The notes under the pieces are model-generated. The model worked only from the letters and a program-made list of their open reading frames with translations, searched no databases and was not told where the DNA came from. Below are positions 53,328 to 61,289 of a stretch of DNA of 64,000 nucleotides, in pieces. Made by a program: the position numbers and the translations under genes. Where the stretch lies: NCBI GenBank assembly GCA_050955045.1, contig JBPBQV010000020.1, positions 52,329 to 116,328 on the forward strand. Direction: 5' to 3'. The DNA comes from Mucilaginibacter_A sp050955045 (GTDB taxonomy: Bacteria > Bacteroidota > Bacteroidia > Sphingobacteriales > Sphingobacteriaceae). The number at the start of each line of letters is the position of its first letter. Position 1 is the first letter of the stretch.

Positions 53328-53771
53328 TTATTCTGCTACAACCGTGAAAGGAACTTTCACTTTTACTTCTTTATGTAAATTTAAATTTGCGGTATAATCA
53401 CCTACAAATTTAGGCTCGCTGTCAAAAGTAATTTTACGGCGATCCACTTCAAACCCTTGTTTTTTCAAAGCATCCGAAACCTGGATGGTATTGATCGCAC
53501 CGAAAATTTTACCGCTTTCGCCAGCCTTTGCACCGATTGTCAGCGTTACGCCTTCTAACCTTGTTGCAATCGCATCAGCATCTTTACGTATTTTTTCTTG
53601 TTTAAAAGCAGCTTGTTTTAAGTTTTCAGCTAAAACTTTACGTGCAGATTCGGTTGCCAAACTTGCAAAACCTTTCGGAATTAAAAAGTTGCGACCGTAA
53701 CCTGGTTTTACGTTTACTACATCATCTTTCTCGCCGAGATTTTTGATGTCTTGTTTTAAAATAACTTCCAT
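53328..53771 (-). CDS. rplI: 50S ribosomal protein L9
   Basis: A full-length 147-residue L9: N-terminal domain MEVILKQDIKNLGEKDDVVNVKPGYGRNFLIPKGFA, a long connecting helix and the C-terminal domain (about 80-147). It binds 23S rRNA domain V near the L1 stalk. Third gene of the rpsF-rpsR-rplI operon. Confidence 0.97.
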   Translation of the reverse strand: MEVILKQDIKNLGEKDDVVNVKPGYGRNFLIPKGFASLATESARKVLAENLKQAAFKQEKIRKDADAIATRLEGVTLTIGAKAGESGKIFGAINTIQVSDALKKQGFEVDRRKITFDSEPKFVGDYTANLNLHKEVKVKVPFTVVAE

Positions 53772-53780
53772 TTCGTATGC

Positions 53781-54044
53781 TTATTTTAAAGAGTCAGCAA
53801 CATAAGGTAACAAACCGATATGGCGTGCACGTTTAACAGCCTGAGCCACTTTGCGCTGAAATTTTAAGGAAGTTCCGGTTAAACGACGTGGTAATAATTT
53901 ACCTTGATCGTTAATGAATTTCATTAAAAAGTTAGCGTCTTTGTAATCAATATATTTGATTCCGTTCTTTTTGAAACGGCAATACTTTTTACGGTTGTCC
54001 TCTACTTTAGGGGCGGTAACGTATTTAATTTGATCGTTTGCCAT
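53781..54044 (-). CDS. rpsR: 30S ribosomal protein S18
   Basis: The 87-residue product is a typical S18 (YCRFKKNGIKYIDYKDANFLMKFINDQGKLLPRRLTGTSLKFQRKVAQAVKRARHIGLLPYV). It forms a dimer with S6 on the 30S platform. Its start overlaps the rpsF stop by one base, which couples the two translations. Confidence 0.97.
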   Translation of the reverse strand: MANDQIKYVTAPKVEDNRKKYCRFKKNGIKYIDYKDANFLMKFINDQGKLLPRRLTGTSLKFQRKVAQAVKRARHIGLLPYVADSLK

Positions 54045-54412
54045 TATCTTGCTACGGCCTCCTCTGCTTTAGGTTTACGCTGATTAAAAGCACCGCTACG
54101 TTTTTTCTCGTTGTAAGCGATAGCATGTTTATCCAGAGAAATAGTTAAAAAACGAAGTACGCGCTCATCACGGCGAAATTCTGTTTCCAGTTTATTAATT
54201 AGTTCACCCGGGGCCTTGTATTCAGTTAGGTGATAGTAACCTGTAGTTTTCTTTTGTACAGGGTACGCTAATTTTCTCAAACCCCAATTATCCTCTTGGA
54301 TAATTTCGGCTCCGTTATCAGTTAAAATTTTAGTGAATTTGGCAATGACCTCTTTCGCTACTTCTACAGATAACAACGGGGTAAGAACGATTACTGTTTC
54401 GTACTGTTGCAT
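54044..54412 (-). CDS. rpsF: 30S ribosomal protein S6
   Basis: A 122-residue S6 (MQQYETVIVLTPLLSVEVAKEVIAKFTKILTDNG...EDNWGLRKLAYPVQKKTTGYYHL) with a slightly longer basic tail (KKRSGAFNQRKPKAEEAVAR). First gene of the operon; the leader holds a hairpin that may bind the S6:S18 dimer. Confidence 0.96.
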   Translation of the reverse strand: MQQYETVIVLTPLLSVEVAKEVIAKFTKILTDNGAEIIQEDNWGLRKLAYPVQKKTTGYYHLTEYKAPGELINKLETEFRRDERVLRFLTISLDKHAIAYNEKKRSGAFNQRKPKAEEAVAR

Positions 54413-54442
54413 TCTTTTTGCTGTTGATGTTTTAATTATTTA

Positions 54443-54458
54443 TCCGCCAAAAAGCGGA
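54443..54458 (-). promoter_or_regulatory. Leader hairpin of rpsF, possible S6:S18 autoregulation site
   Basis: Within the 5' leader, TCCGC and GCGGA arms enclose a six-base A-rich loop. Autoregulatory rpsF leaders that bind the S6:S18 dimer via CCG-containing structures are known in many phyla. Only position and a CCG in the stem support the idea here. Confidence 0.35.
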
Positions 54459-54461
54459 GCG

Positions 54462-54493
54462 CAAATGTAGGAAGAATTTTTTAGTTTTTTCAA
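54462..54493 (-). promoter_or_regulatory. Promoter of the rpsF operon
   Basis: TTG (54493-54491), a 21-base A/T-rich spacer and TACATTTG (54469-54462) fit the Bacteroidota TTG-N19-21-TAnnTTTG consensus. It lies about 50 bases before the ATG. Confidence 0.65.
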
Positions 54494-54541
54494 GAAGATA
54501 TAAAACTTTTATGCCGTTAAAAGAAGCATTCATACATCAGC

Positions 54542-56002
54542 CTAATTTCGCTGATACAAGGCAGTTTGAAACCATGGATAAGTGTTGCCCAAAGGCAGCT
54601 TTCCTAATCTGGGACGTTTGGTGATAAACTGATTTTTGATCAATTTAAACCCAGGCTGTGGCTGTGGCTCCGTGGCTCCGGAGTAAGCTTGCTGCACAAA
54701 TAAATATTTAATTGTAGTATCTGTTTGATTTAAAGTGATACGTTTATACTGATCCAAACAATATGGCCATAATGAAAATGTGATAGCTACTTTTTTATCT
54801 TTGTCAGTAGATTGAATTACTTTAACAAATTCTTTTCTAAAATCAGTGTAAGCAACTCTATCATTATATGTACCATAAAACAATAACGTTTTTCGGATAA
54901 AACCTGCAGAGTTTACAATCAACAACAAAGCAATTAATATGGATAGAACTTTTGATTGTAATGCACTTCTGCTTCTGTCCAATACTTTTGTAATTACAAC
55001 AAATATTAGAAAGAAAAACATCGGCGTAAGTACAATCATGTTATAATTCATCGGCATATCTTTAAATGAAAAATAGGAAACCAAACAAGTTAAGATTACA
55101 AGTAAGCCAAATGTAATCCAGTCTGATTTTTTCAATATTTTATATCCCGTATAAATAATTGCAATTAAAAAGTTAAAGATGAGAAAAGGACTGTAAGTGT
55201 AAGTGATATAAAAACTGATAAAGGTTTTAAAAGAATCGGTACTAAATCTGTTTACAATTACATTTTGAGAATGCTTTTGCAAACCTCTGATCAATTCTAT
55301 TAAATGGTATGGATATACAATTGCAAAACAGCTTAATACAATTGCAAAACCTAATAAAGTTTGTACAATTGGTTTCAGCTTAAATTCGTTTTTATAAGTT
55401 AACAAACCAACAGTAATCAGCATTAAATAAAATGTAGAAACCGGCGAAGTAATTAAATTTAAGCCAACAAGTAAACCATTAATTACATTTGTAGATTTTT
55501 TACTTTGATAAACATTATTCAACAAAAAACAAGTAATAAACAACTTGCAAAGCACTTCCGGCCGGCCTTCCTGTATGCCGTAAAAAGAGAACAAACCTAA
55601 TATCCAAAGTATAGAAAATAAGTATAAAGCAATAGTAACTTGTAAGTTATTTTTTTTTATATAAACTACAACACTTGTAAGCAAAACAAACATGGTTAAC
55701 ACGTCTATCAAATTTTGTGTTACATACATATTGTTGTAAAACTCTGGCATCAAGCTGTTTATCCATGCGATTACATAAGGAAATAATGGCGGATAAAATA
55801 GAAACCGATGCTGAATTGGATCAAGTCCGGCGTGATATAACGGATTAATCAATTGATGAAAATGGTTGATAAAATAGGCAGTCGGTAAAAAACAGGTAGA
55901 ATCCTGTATGAAACCGGGATAACCGTTGAAAGCAAATTGAAAAGTTAAATAAGTATAAATAGAAAAAATGCTGGTTAATATAATTTTTAATAAAGAATTC
56001 AT
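54542..56002 (-). CDS. GT-C-like polytopic membrane protein, copy A
   Basis: The 486-residue product has about 10-11 TM helices. It resembles GT-C glycosyltransferases: a large first outer loop with an acidic motif (GYPGFIQDSTCFLPTAYFINHF), followed by HRFLFYPPLFPYVI, and a soluble C-terminal part (about 390-486) ending GNTYPWFQTALYQRN. It is paralogous to the next gene upstream (copy B) over its full length. Such enzymes use polyprenyl-phosphate sugars and act on the periplasmic side. The polyprenyl-sugar synthase-like gene at 57585-58457 fits as a source of donor. Sugar and acceptor are unknown. Confidence 0.7.
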   Translation of the reverse strand: MNSLLKIILTSIFSIYTYLTFQFAFNGYPGFIQDSTCFLPTAYFINHFHQLINPLYHAGLDPIQHRFLFYPPLFPYVIAWINSLMPEFYNNMYVTQNLIDVLTMFVLLTSVVVYIKKNNLQVTIALYLFSILWILGLFSFYGIQEGRPEVLCKLFITCFLLNNVYQSKKSTNVINGLLVGLNLITSPVSTFYLMLITVGLLTYKNEFKLKPIVQTLLGFAIVLSCFAIVYPYHLIELIRGLQKHSQNVIVNRFSTDSFKTFISFYITYTYSPFLIFNFLIAIIYTGYKILKKSDWITFGLLVILTCLVSYFSFKDMPMNYNMIVLTPMFFFLIFVVITKVLDRSRSALQSKVLSILIALLLIVNSAGFIRKTLLFYGTYNDRVAYTDFRKEFVKVIQSTDKDKKVAITFSLWPYCLDQYKRITLNQTDTTIKYLFVQQAYSGATEPQPQPGFKLIKNQFITKRPRLGKLPLGNTYPWFQTALYQRN

Positions 56003-56115
56003 TAAGTAAAATTGAGTTACAAAAAGTATTAGCCTACTAAAAAATTATCCTATGTAATAAAAAAATCTAAAATGAATGTTTTTATTTGACATGTATAATT
56101 ATAAAAAAACTCTTA

Positions 56116-57588
56116 CTAATTTCTTTCATAAATTGCAGTTTGATACCAGGGATAAGTATTGCCTATTTTAAATCTACCAATCATAGGATGATCTGGGATA
56201 AATCCATTTTTTATAAGTTTAAAGCCGGATATTTCAGGAGCGTTATTTAGACCGGAATTACTTTGTTGGAAAATAATAAATTGAACAACAGGATTATCCA
56301 TTGGAGTATATGAAATTACAGAATTTACTTTGTTAAGTGAAGGCTCCCACAATGAAAAAGTAACATAGATTTTTTTATCTTTTCTCAATTTTTTGCTTAA
56401 GAAATCTATTTCTTTACCAAGGTTGGCAAGAGGTACTTTTTTATCCTGTGTACTAAAAAAAACTACAGCAGTACGAAAAAGACCAAGTGAATTGACAAAA
56501 AGAAGTATAATTAATACCCAAAAGGATTTATTTAAAACGTTAGTATGGGTTTGTTTGTTAAGTATATTAATTAAAATTATTAATAATACAAACATATATA
56601 TAGACGACAATACAAACATGTTGTATGCCATTAGCACATTTTTAAATGCAAAAAAGTATATTGATGCAAACAGTAATATAAAGCACAAAACTGATAAAAC
56701 TTTTTTTTGCTTAATTAGTAAATTTAGCGTAAAAAAGATAGAAATTAAAAAACTTAGTGCTGCTATAGGATGAAATTGGGAAATGAAATAAATGTCACGT
56801 ATCCACTTTAGCCTATCTGATCCTGTTTTGGCTCTATTAACTACAACATTGGTTGAATGCTTTAGTAAACCATGCAATAAATCTGTTAACTGATATGGAT
56901 AGAGTAGTGTAAAACAACCGAATACAATTGTAAAACCTGTTACTGTTTGTATTATAGGCTTTATCTTGAAGCTATTGCTATAAAAAAGAACTCCGATAGT
57001 AATTATAATGAGGTAAAAAGTTGATATAGGTGAGTTAATTGCATTTAATCCAATTAAAATTCCGTTAATGTAATTAAAAAAGCGTTTTTCATTATATAGA
57101 TTATTTAATATAAAACAAGCAATGAAAAAATTTGCAAGTATTTCCGGCCTGCCATCAAATACTCCATGAAAGGAAAATAAAGCAAATGTCCAGACTGCTA
57201 AAAGTAGGTACAAATAAAAGTTATAGTTTATGTTATACTTTTTTATGTAAACATATGCACTCCTTAATATTACAATAATACTTGAAATATCTATAAGCGT
57301 TAATGCAGTACGAATTTGGGTATAATTGTCAGGAAGTAATTTGCAAATTAGTGCAACAACATAAGGAAATAGAGGCGGATAAAATAAAAACTTATGGGTA
57401 ATAGCATCTATACCAGCATCATAAAGTGGGTTAATTAATTGATGATGGTGATTGATGAAGTATGAAGTCGGTAAGAAACAAAGTGCATCTTGAAAAAAAC
57501 AAGGGTAACCATTTGTTGCATATGTAAACGATAAAATCGCATATAAAATGGGTGTACCAATAAAAATCCCTATTACAATACGGTTCAT
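56116..57588 (-). CDS. GT-C-like polytopic membrane protein, copy B
   Basis: A 490-residue paralogue of the preceding gene: the same first loop (GYPCFFQDALCFLPTSYFINHH), HKFLFYPPLFPYVV, FHGVFDGRPEILANFFIACFILNNLYN and the GNTYPWYQTAIYERN end. About 11 TM helices. Sequences have drifted enough to suggest separate acceptors or linkages. It is the more AT-rich of the two. The ATG overlaps the UbiA-like gene's stop by four bases (ATGA), so translation is coupled. Same caveats as copy A for function. Confidence 0.7.
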   Translation of the reverse strand: MNRIVIGIFIGTPILYAILSFTYATNGYPCFFQDALCFLPTSYFINHHHQLINPLYDAGIDAITHKFLFYPPLFPYVVALICKLLPDNYTQIRTALTLIDISSIIVILRSAYVYIKKYNINYNFYLYLLLAVWTFALFSFHGVFDGRPEILANFFIACFILNNLYNEKRFFNYINGILIGLNAINSPISTFYLIIITIGVLFYSNSFKIKPIIQTVTGFTIVFGCFTLLYPYQLTDLLHGLLKHSTNVVVNRAKTGSDRLKWIRDIYFISQFHPIAALSFLISIFFTLNLLIKQKKVLSVLCFILLFASIYFFAFKNVLMAYNMFVLSSIYMFVLLIILINILNKQTHTNVLNKSFWVLIILLFVNSLGLFRTAVVFFSTQDKKVPLANLGKEIDFLSKKLRKDKKIYVTFSLWEPSLNKVNSVISYTPMDNPVVQFIIFQQSNSGLNNAPEISGFKLIKNGFIPDHPMIGRFKIGNTYPWYQTAIYERN

Positions 57589-58457
57589 TTAGTATAAATT
57601 AAAAATGTAAAAGTTAGTAGCCAGCAAATAATGCAGAGTTGTATAAAACGATCGTTAGTTAAAATTTTTACCGGTGAGCCACTTGCTTTTTTTACAAATG
57701 TGAATTGTAAATAACGAAGTAATCCAAGCAAAACAAATAATGTAGTAAAGTAGGAGTATTCTCCTAATTTTAAAACAATCTCCGGAGAAATAATATACAT
57801 AATATAACAAACCAAAAGAACGCCGGTAAGCATAGAAAGTACAATTTGTAAAAATTCTATACTATAACCATGTATAGATCGCCTTATTTGTGAGTTGCTA
57901 TCTTTTAGCATCAGATACAAATCGTCCATCCTTTTAGAAAGTGCCTGAAACATTGATAATAGAAACACCATTATTATTAACCATTTACTTATAGTTATAT
58001 CTGTAGCCAAACCACCAGCAATAACTCTTAAATTAAATCCAATACTTATAATAGTTACATCAATCAGAGCAAAGTTTTTTAGCTTAACAGAATAAAAAAG
58101 ATTTAAAATAAAATAGCTGACTATTACAATTAAAACCTTAAAAGATATAGTTGAAGCTATAAGAATCGCTAAAGCAGCAAGTATAATTGTTAAACTATAA
58201 GCTTCGGTTTTTAAAATTTTCCCTGAAGGAATTGGACGGTTTTTTTTAATCGGATGTTGCCGGTCATAATCTATATCCATTAAATCATTGAAGATGTAAA
58301 TAGAACTAGCAATTAAGCAAAATGAAACAAATACTTGTAAAGCTTCTAAAGATTTCTCGGGGTTGAGTATCTCACCAGAAAAGAAAAGAGGTAAAAAAAT
58401 GTAAAAGTTTTTTAAATAATGGGGAACACGTAATAAGGGTAAATATTTTTTAATCAT
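57585..58457 (-). CDS. UbiA-family decaprenyl-phosphate phosphoribosyltransferase-like enzyme
   Basis: A 290-residue prenyltransferase-fold protein with about 8-9 TM helices. The first Asp-rich motif is NDLMDIDYDRQHPIKKNRPIPSG (split here: NDLMDIDYDRQHP, then KKNRPIPSG) and the second region is YSVKLKNFALIDVTIISIGF, then LRVIAGGLA. HPxKxxRPIPSG plus GFxLRxxAG is the profile of Rv3806c-type 5-phosphoribosyl-1-diphosphate:decaprenyl-phosphate transferases, not of quinone UbiA. Rv3806c makes the precursor of decaprenyl-phosphoarabinose, the donor for GT-C arabinosyltransferases. First gene of a three-gene operon with two GT-C-like proteins. The later epimerase steps (DprE1/DprE2-like) are not in this window. 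Confidence 0.75.
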   Translation of the reverse strand: MIKKYLPLLRVPHYLKNFYIFLPLFFSGEILNPEKSLEALQVFVSFCLIASSIYIFNDLMDIDYDRQHPIKKNRPIPSGKILKTEAYSLTIILAALAILIASTISFKVLIVIVSYFILNLFYSVKLKNFALIDVTIISIGFNLRVIAGGLATDITISKWLIIMVFLLSMFQALSKRMDDLYLMLKDSNSQIRRSIHGYSIEFLQIVLSMLTGVLLVCYIMYIISPEIVLKLGEYSYFTTLFVLLGLLRYLQFTFVKKASGSPVKILTNDRFIQLCIICWLLTFTFLIYTK

Positions 58458-58668
58458 GCAGTTAGTATCTAAATATAATTTATTTGATCAAAATTTCAAC
58501 CGCACACAATCAGTATAAACATAAGTAATATTTATATAATTTTACTATTTTGTTGAAAGTTATTTTGGTGAGATTACCTGATTTTAGCGGTATAACTTTA
58601 GCATACTTTTATGCTTAGAATTTTATTTTTACAACAGATAAGTTTCACAAAAAATATTTTTAAATTAA

Positions 58669-59527
58669 GAGCCTGTTTAAAAATCAACAGGAACCAATAT
58701 TATAGGTTTAGATAAACCGGTGAGGAATGTTCTTTTTGTGGTGACGAAACCTTAAAAAGATGTACCCTACCGATCTATCAGAAACCCAGTGGCAATTTAT
58801 AAAGAAAACCTTACAGTTAAGGGAAAGAAAAAGGAAACATAGCTTACGTTCTATCTGGAATGCGGTTCTTTATTTAGTGAAAACCGGCTGCCAATGGCGG
58901 ATGCTGCCTATAAGTTTTGCAAAGTGGCAATTGGTTTATTATTACTATAAAAAATGGTCGGTGCTGGACAGCTTTGATTTATTGCTGGCAAAACTCCGGG
59001 AAAAAGCACGTTTACAAATGGGACAAAGGCCGCAAGCAAGCTTAGGCATTATGGACAGCCAAAGCGTTCGACGGGGGCAATAACCGAAGCTTGAACGGGT
59101 ATGACGGGAACAAAAGGGTAAAAGGCATCAAGCGGCATGTTGTAGTAGATAAAAATGGCTTTTTACTGGCCGTAATGGTAACTGTGGCAAATATTCATGA
59201 TAGCAAAGCAGTGCTGCTACTCCTGCGAACGTTGCACGAAATGTTTTGCAACCTGAAGACAATTATAGCAGATGGTGGTTACCGGGGAGAAATTGTAGTA
59301 CAAGTAAAAAAACGGTTTGGTTATGTTTTACAAGTAATTATGCGTTCAGACAATAAAAAGACAGGCTTTGAACCGACACATAAAAGATGGGTGATTGAAC
59401 GAACCTTTTCTTGGTTCGATAACGACAGGCGGTTGTGCAGAAACTACGAATTACTGATGGAAACTTCTGAAGAAATGGTCAAACTATCTGCCATAAAATT
59501 ATTATTGAACAAAATTTAAACAGGCTC
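58669..59527 (+). mobile_element. IS5-family insertion sequence (IS427-like)
   Basis: The element is 859 bp. Ends GAGCCTGTTTAA (58669-58680) and its complement TTAAACAGGCTC (59516-59527) are perfect 12-bp inverted repeats, and both flanks show TAA (58666-58668 and 59528-59530), the three-base TNA target duplication of this group. It holds a transposase in two frames. It separates the UbiA/GT-C operon from the GH43 gene; the 302-base gap 58458-58759 consists of this left end and AT-rich DNA. Confidence 0.88.
58760..59519 (+). CDS. IS5-family transposase in two frames
   Basis: The first frame (58760-59083, 107 residues) has the N-terminal part (YPTDLSETQWQFIKKTLQLRERKRKHSLRSIWNAVLYLVKTGCQWRMLP) and the first catalytic Asp (IMDSQSV). 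The second frame (up to 59519, 142 residues from a TTG at 59091) has GYDGNKRVKGIKRH, the second Asp (IIADGGYRG) and the Glu (RWVIERTFSWFDNDRRL). The frames meet at a run of five G (59073-59077); removing one G gives VRRGNNRSLNGYDG without stop. Either programmed frameshifting, known in the IS427 group, or a one-base lesion; the shift needed here is +1. Confidence 0.85.
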
Positions 59528-59579
59528 TAAGTGATAAAAGAAATAAAAAAAGTAACGAGCACAATCTATGCAGACTCTT

Positions 59580-60527
59580 TTACAGTTTTTGAGTTGTAAA
59601 CGACGGCGAACCTCCTTCAATATATGGCCAGCCTTCTTCATCATAAAAAATCCTGTCCATACACATTTGCCGCTTCAAAGCTTTTGTGTTTCCTACAAAA
59701 CGGTCTTTGGGGTCAACGGCATGATAAATAATCCAATCCACACCTGCAGCATCTGTAAAAACACAATTCTGGCCCGGAGAATCCCAGTGCTCATTTGGTT
59801 TTAAAACAATATTGTTCGGAATTGGCTGAAATTCTTTCTGCGGATCATCAGACCAGAAAACGGAAACGGCATAACTATCTTCCGTCCAGGTGTTATCGCC
59901 AGAAACCCATAACAAATAACGGTCGTATTCTTTTTGATAAGTAACAAAAGCACCTTCGCGTAAACTTTCAAATTTTACGCCGGGTTTAGTTTGCAAAACA
60001 TCAATCGGTTTGCTTAAAATGGAGTAACCATCGTGATCAACTTCCAACACGCTAATTGGCTGATGTGCAGAGCCATAATACAATAGGTTTTTACCACTTT
60101 TTGCATCATAAAAGAAGCATGGATCGATCATCCGGTACGTAGAACCGGGAAGCTGGGCAAGCGGTTTGCCAATATCTGTAAAACCATGCGGTTCGTTCGA
60201 AACAGCCATTGCCAGACACATCCCGTTTTTAGTATCCGGTTCTACCGCAAAATACAGGCGGTACTCGTTTCCAACTTTTACAATTTGCGGTGCCCAGTAT
60301 TTGTTGCAGTTTTTTGCCCAAACTGGCGGTTCTATTAATGCACCTTCCGGTTCAGTCCAATGAATTAGATCATCAGATTTACAAACTTGGATGTTATTAA
60401 TAGTTGGCGAAAACTCATCATGCGTTCCATAAGCGTAATAACCATCTCCCGGAACAAAAATAACAGATGGGTCAGGAAAATCTGCGTTGATGATTGGATT
60501 AGTATAAGTTGTGTTAGATTGATCCAT
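59580..60527 (-). CDS. GH43-family glycoside hydrolase
   Basis: A 315-residue five-bladed beta-propeller enzyme. The catalytic base Asp is in NADFPDPSVIF (about 14-24), the pKa-modulating Asp in MIDPCFFYD (about 132-140), and the acid Glu in REGAFVTY (about 191-198). Activity is likely beta-xylosidase or alpha-arabinofuranosidase on short oligosaccharides. No signal peptide, so it works in the cytosol. Single gene, ending 53 bases from the IS element. Confidence 0.87.
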   Translation of the reverse strand: MDQSNTTYTNPIINADFPDPSVIFVPGDGYYAYGTHDEFSPTINNIQVCKSDDLIHWTEPEGALIEPPVWAKNCNKYWAPQIVKVGNEYRLYFAVEPDTKNGMCLAMAVSNEPHGFTDIGKPLAQLPGSTYRMIDPCFFYDAKSGKNLLYYGSAHQPISVLEVDHDGYSILSKPIDVLQTKPGVKFESLREGAFVTYQKEYDRYLLWVSGDNTWTEDSYAVSVFWSDDPQKEFQPIPNNIVLKPNEHWDSPGQNCVFTDAAGVDWIIYHAVDPKDRFVGNTKALKRQMCMDRIFYDEEGWPYIEGGSPSFTTQKL

Positions 60528-60567
60528 TAGTTTAAATATTTATTGGATTTGTACGATAAAAACAGCT

Positions 60568-61170
60568 TTAATGTTGATCTCTATCCATCAGATCAGCAAA
60601 AACTTCATCTAAATTTAAAGTAAATCCAGGGAGTAGCAAACTTGTAACTTCATCGCCTATAGTTAATAAACGTGTAGGTTCGAACTGTCCTTTATCATTC
60701 AAAATATATCTGAAAAAAGTTTTTCCTTGCGGCTGAATAATCCAGTATTCTTTTACGCCGGCTTCTTCGTAAACCTCGTATTTATTTTGTAATTCCGTTT
60801 TGTTATTTCCGGGAGAAAGTATTTCAACTACAATATCAGGTGCGCCCAAACAACCTTTTTTATCAATTTTTTGCAGATCACAAATCACACAAATATCTGG
60901 TTGTACAACGGTAATTACTTCTTGATCTGTTGCTGATTTTCTAACTAAACGCACGTCAAAAGGCGCAGCATAAACTTCGCATGGTTTACCGTAAAAATAA
61001 TTATACAGCGCATAGTTTACTTTTTGTGATATCCGTTGATGAAACTCTGCCGGAGCCGGACTCATCTTAAAAATATAACCTTTTATCAGTTCTAATCGCT
61101 CCTCAAAAGACCACTTTAAGTAATCGGCGTAAGTGTAAGTTTTGGTTAAGTCGAGATCAGAAAACTGCAT
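60568..61170 (-). CDS. Uma2-family putative endonuclease
   Basis: A 200-residue PD-(D/E)XK-fold protein: PDICVICDLQKIDKKGCLGAPDIVVEILSPGNNKTEL... carries the Asp, and VVEILSPGN the Glu/Ser of the Uma2 motif, followed by YEEAGVKEYWIIQP. Uma2 proteins are spread in cyanobacteria and Bacteroidota, often in multiple copies, and their target is unknown. Single gene with an own -7 element. Confidence 0.88.
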   Translation of the reverse strand: MQFSDLDLTKTYTYADYLKWSFEERLELIKGYIFKMSPAPAEFHQRISQKVNYALYNYFYGKPCEVYAAPFDVRLVRKSATDQEVITVVQPDICVICDLQKIDKKGCLGAPDIVVEILSPGNNKTELQNKYEVYEEAGVKEYWIIQPQGKTFFRYILNDKGQFEPTRLLTIGDEVTSLLLPGFTLNLDEVFADLMDRDQH

Positions 61171-61198
61171 AATAGAGTGTTGTTGATTTTCAAAAATA

Positions 61199-61206
61199 CA
61201 AATTTA
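61199..61206 (-). promoter_or_regulatory. -7 element of the Uma2 gene
   Basis: TAAATTTG on the minus strand, 29 bases before the start codon, matches TAnnTTTG. The TAAAAACAGCA motif (61230-61240) lies just upstream of where the -33 element would be. Confidence 0.4.
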
Positions 61207-61289
61207 GCAGCAATAGTATTTTATGCCGATAAAAACAGCATCACAATCTTCGTTTGCACAAACCCGCCGTTCTGTTTAACTTCGCGTTG

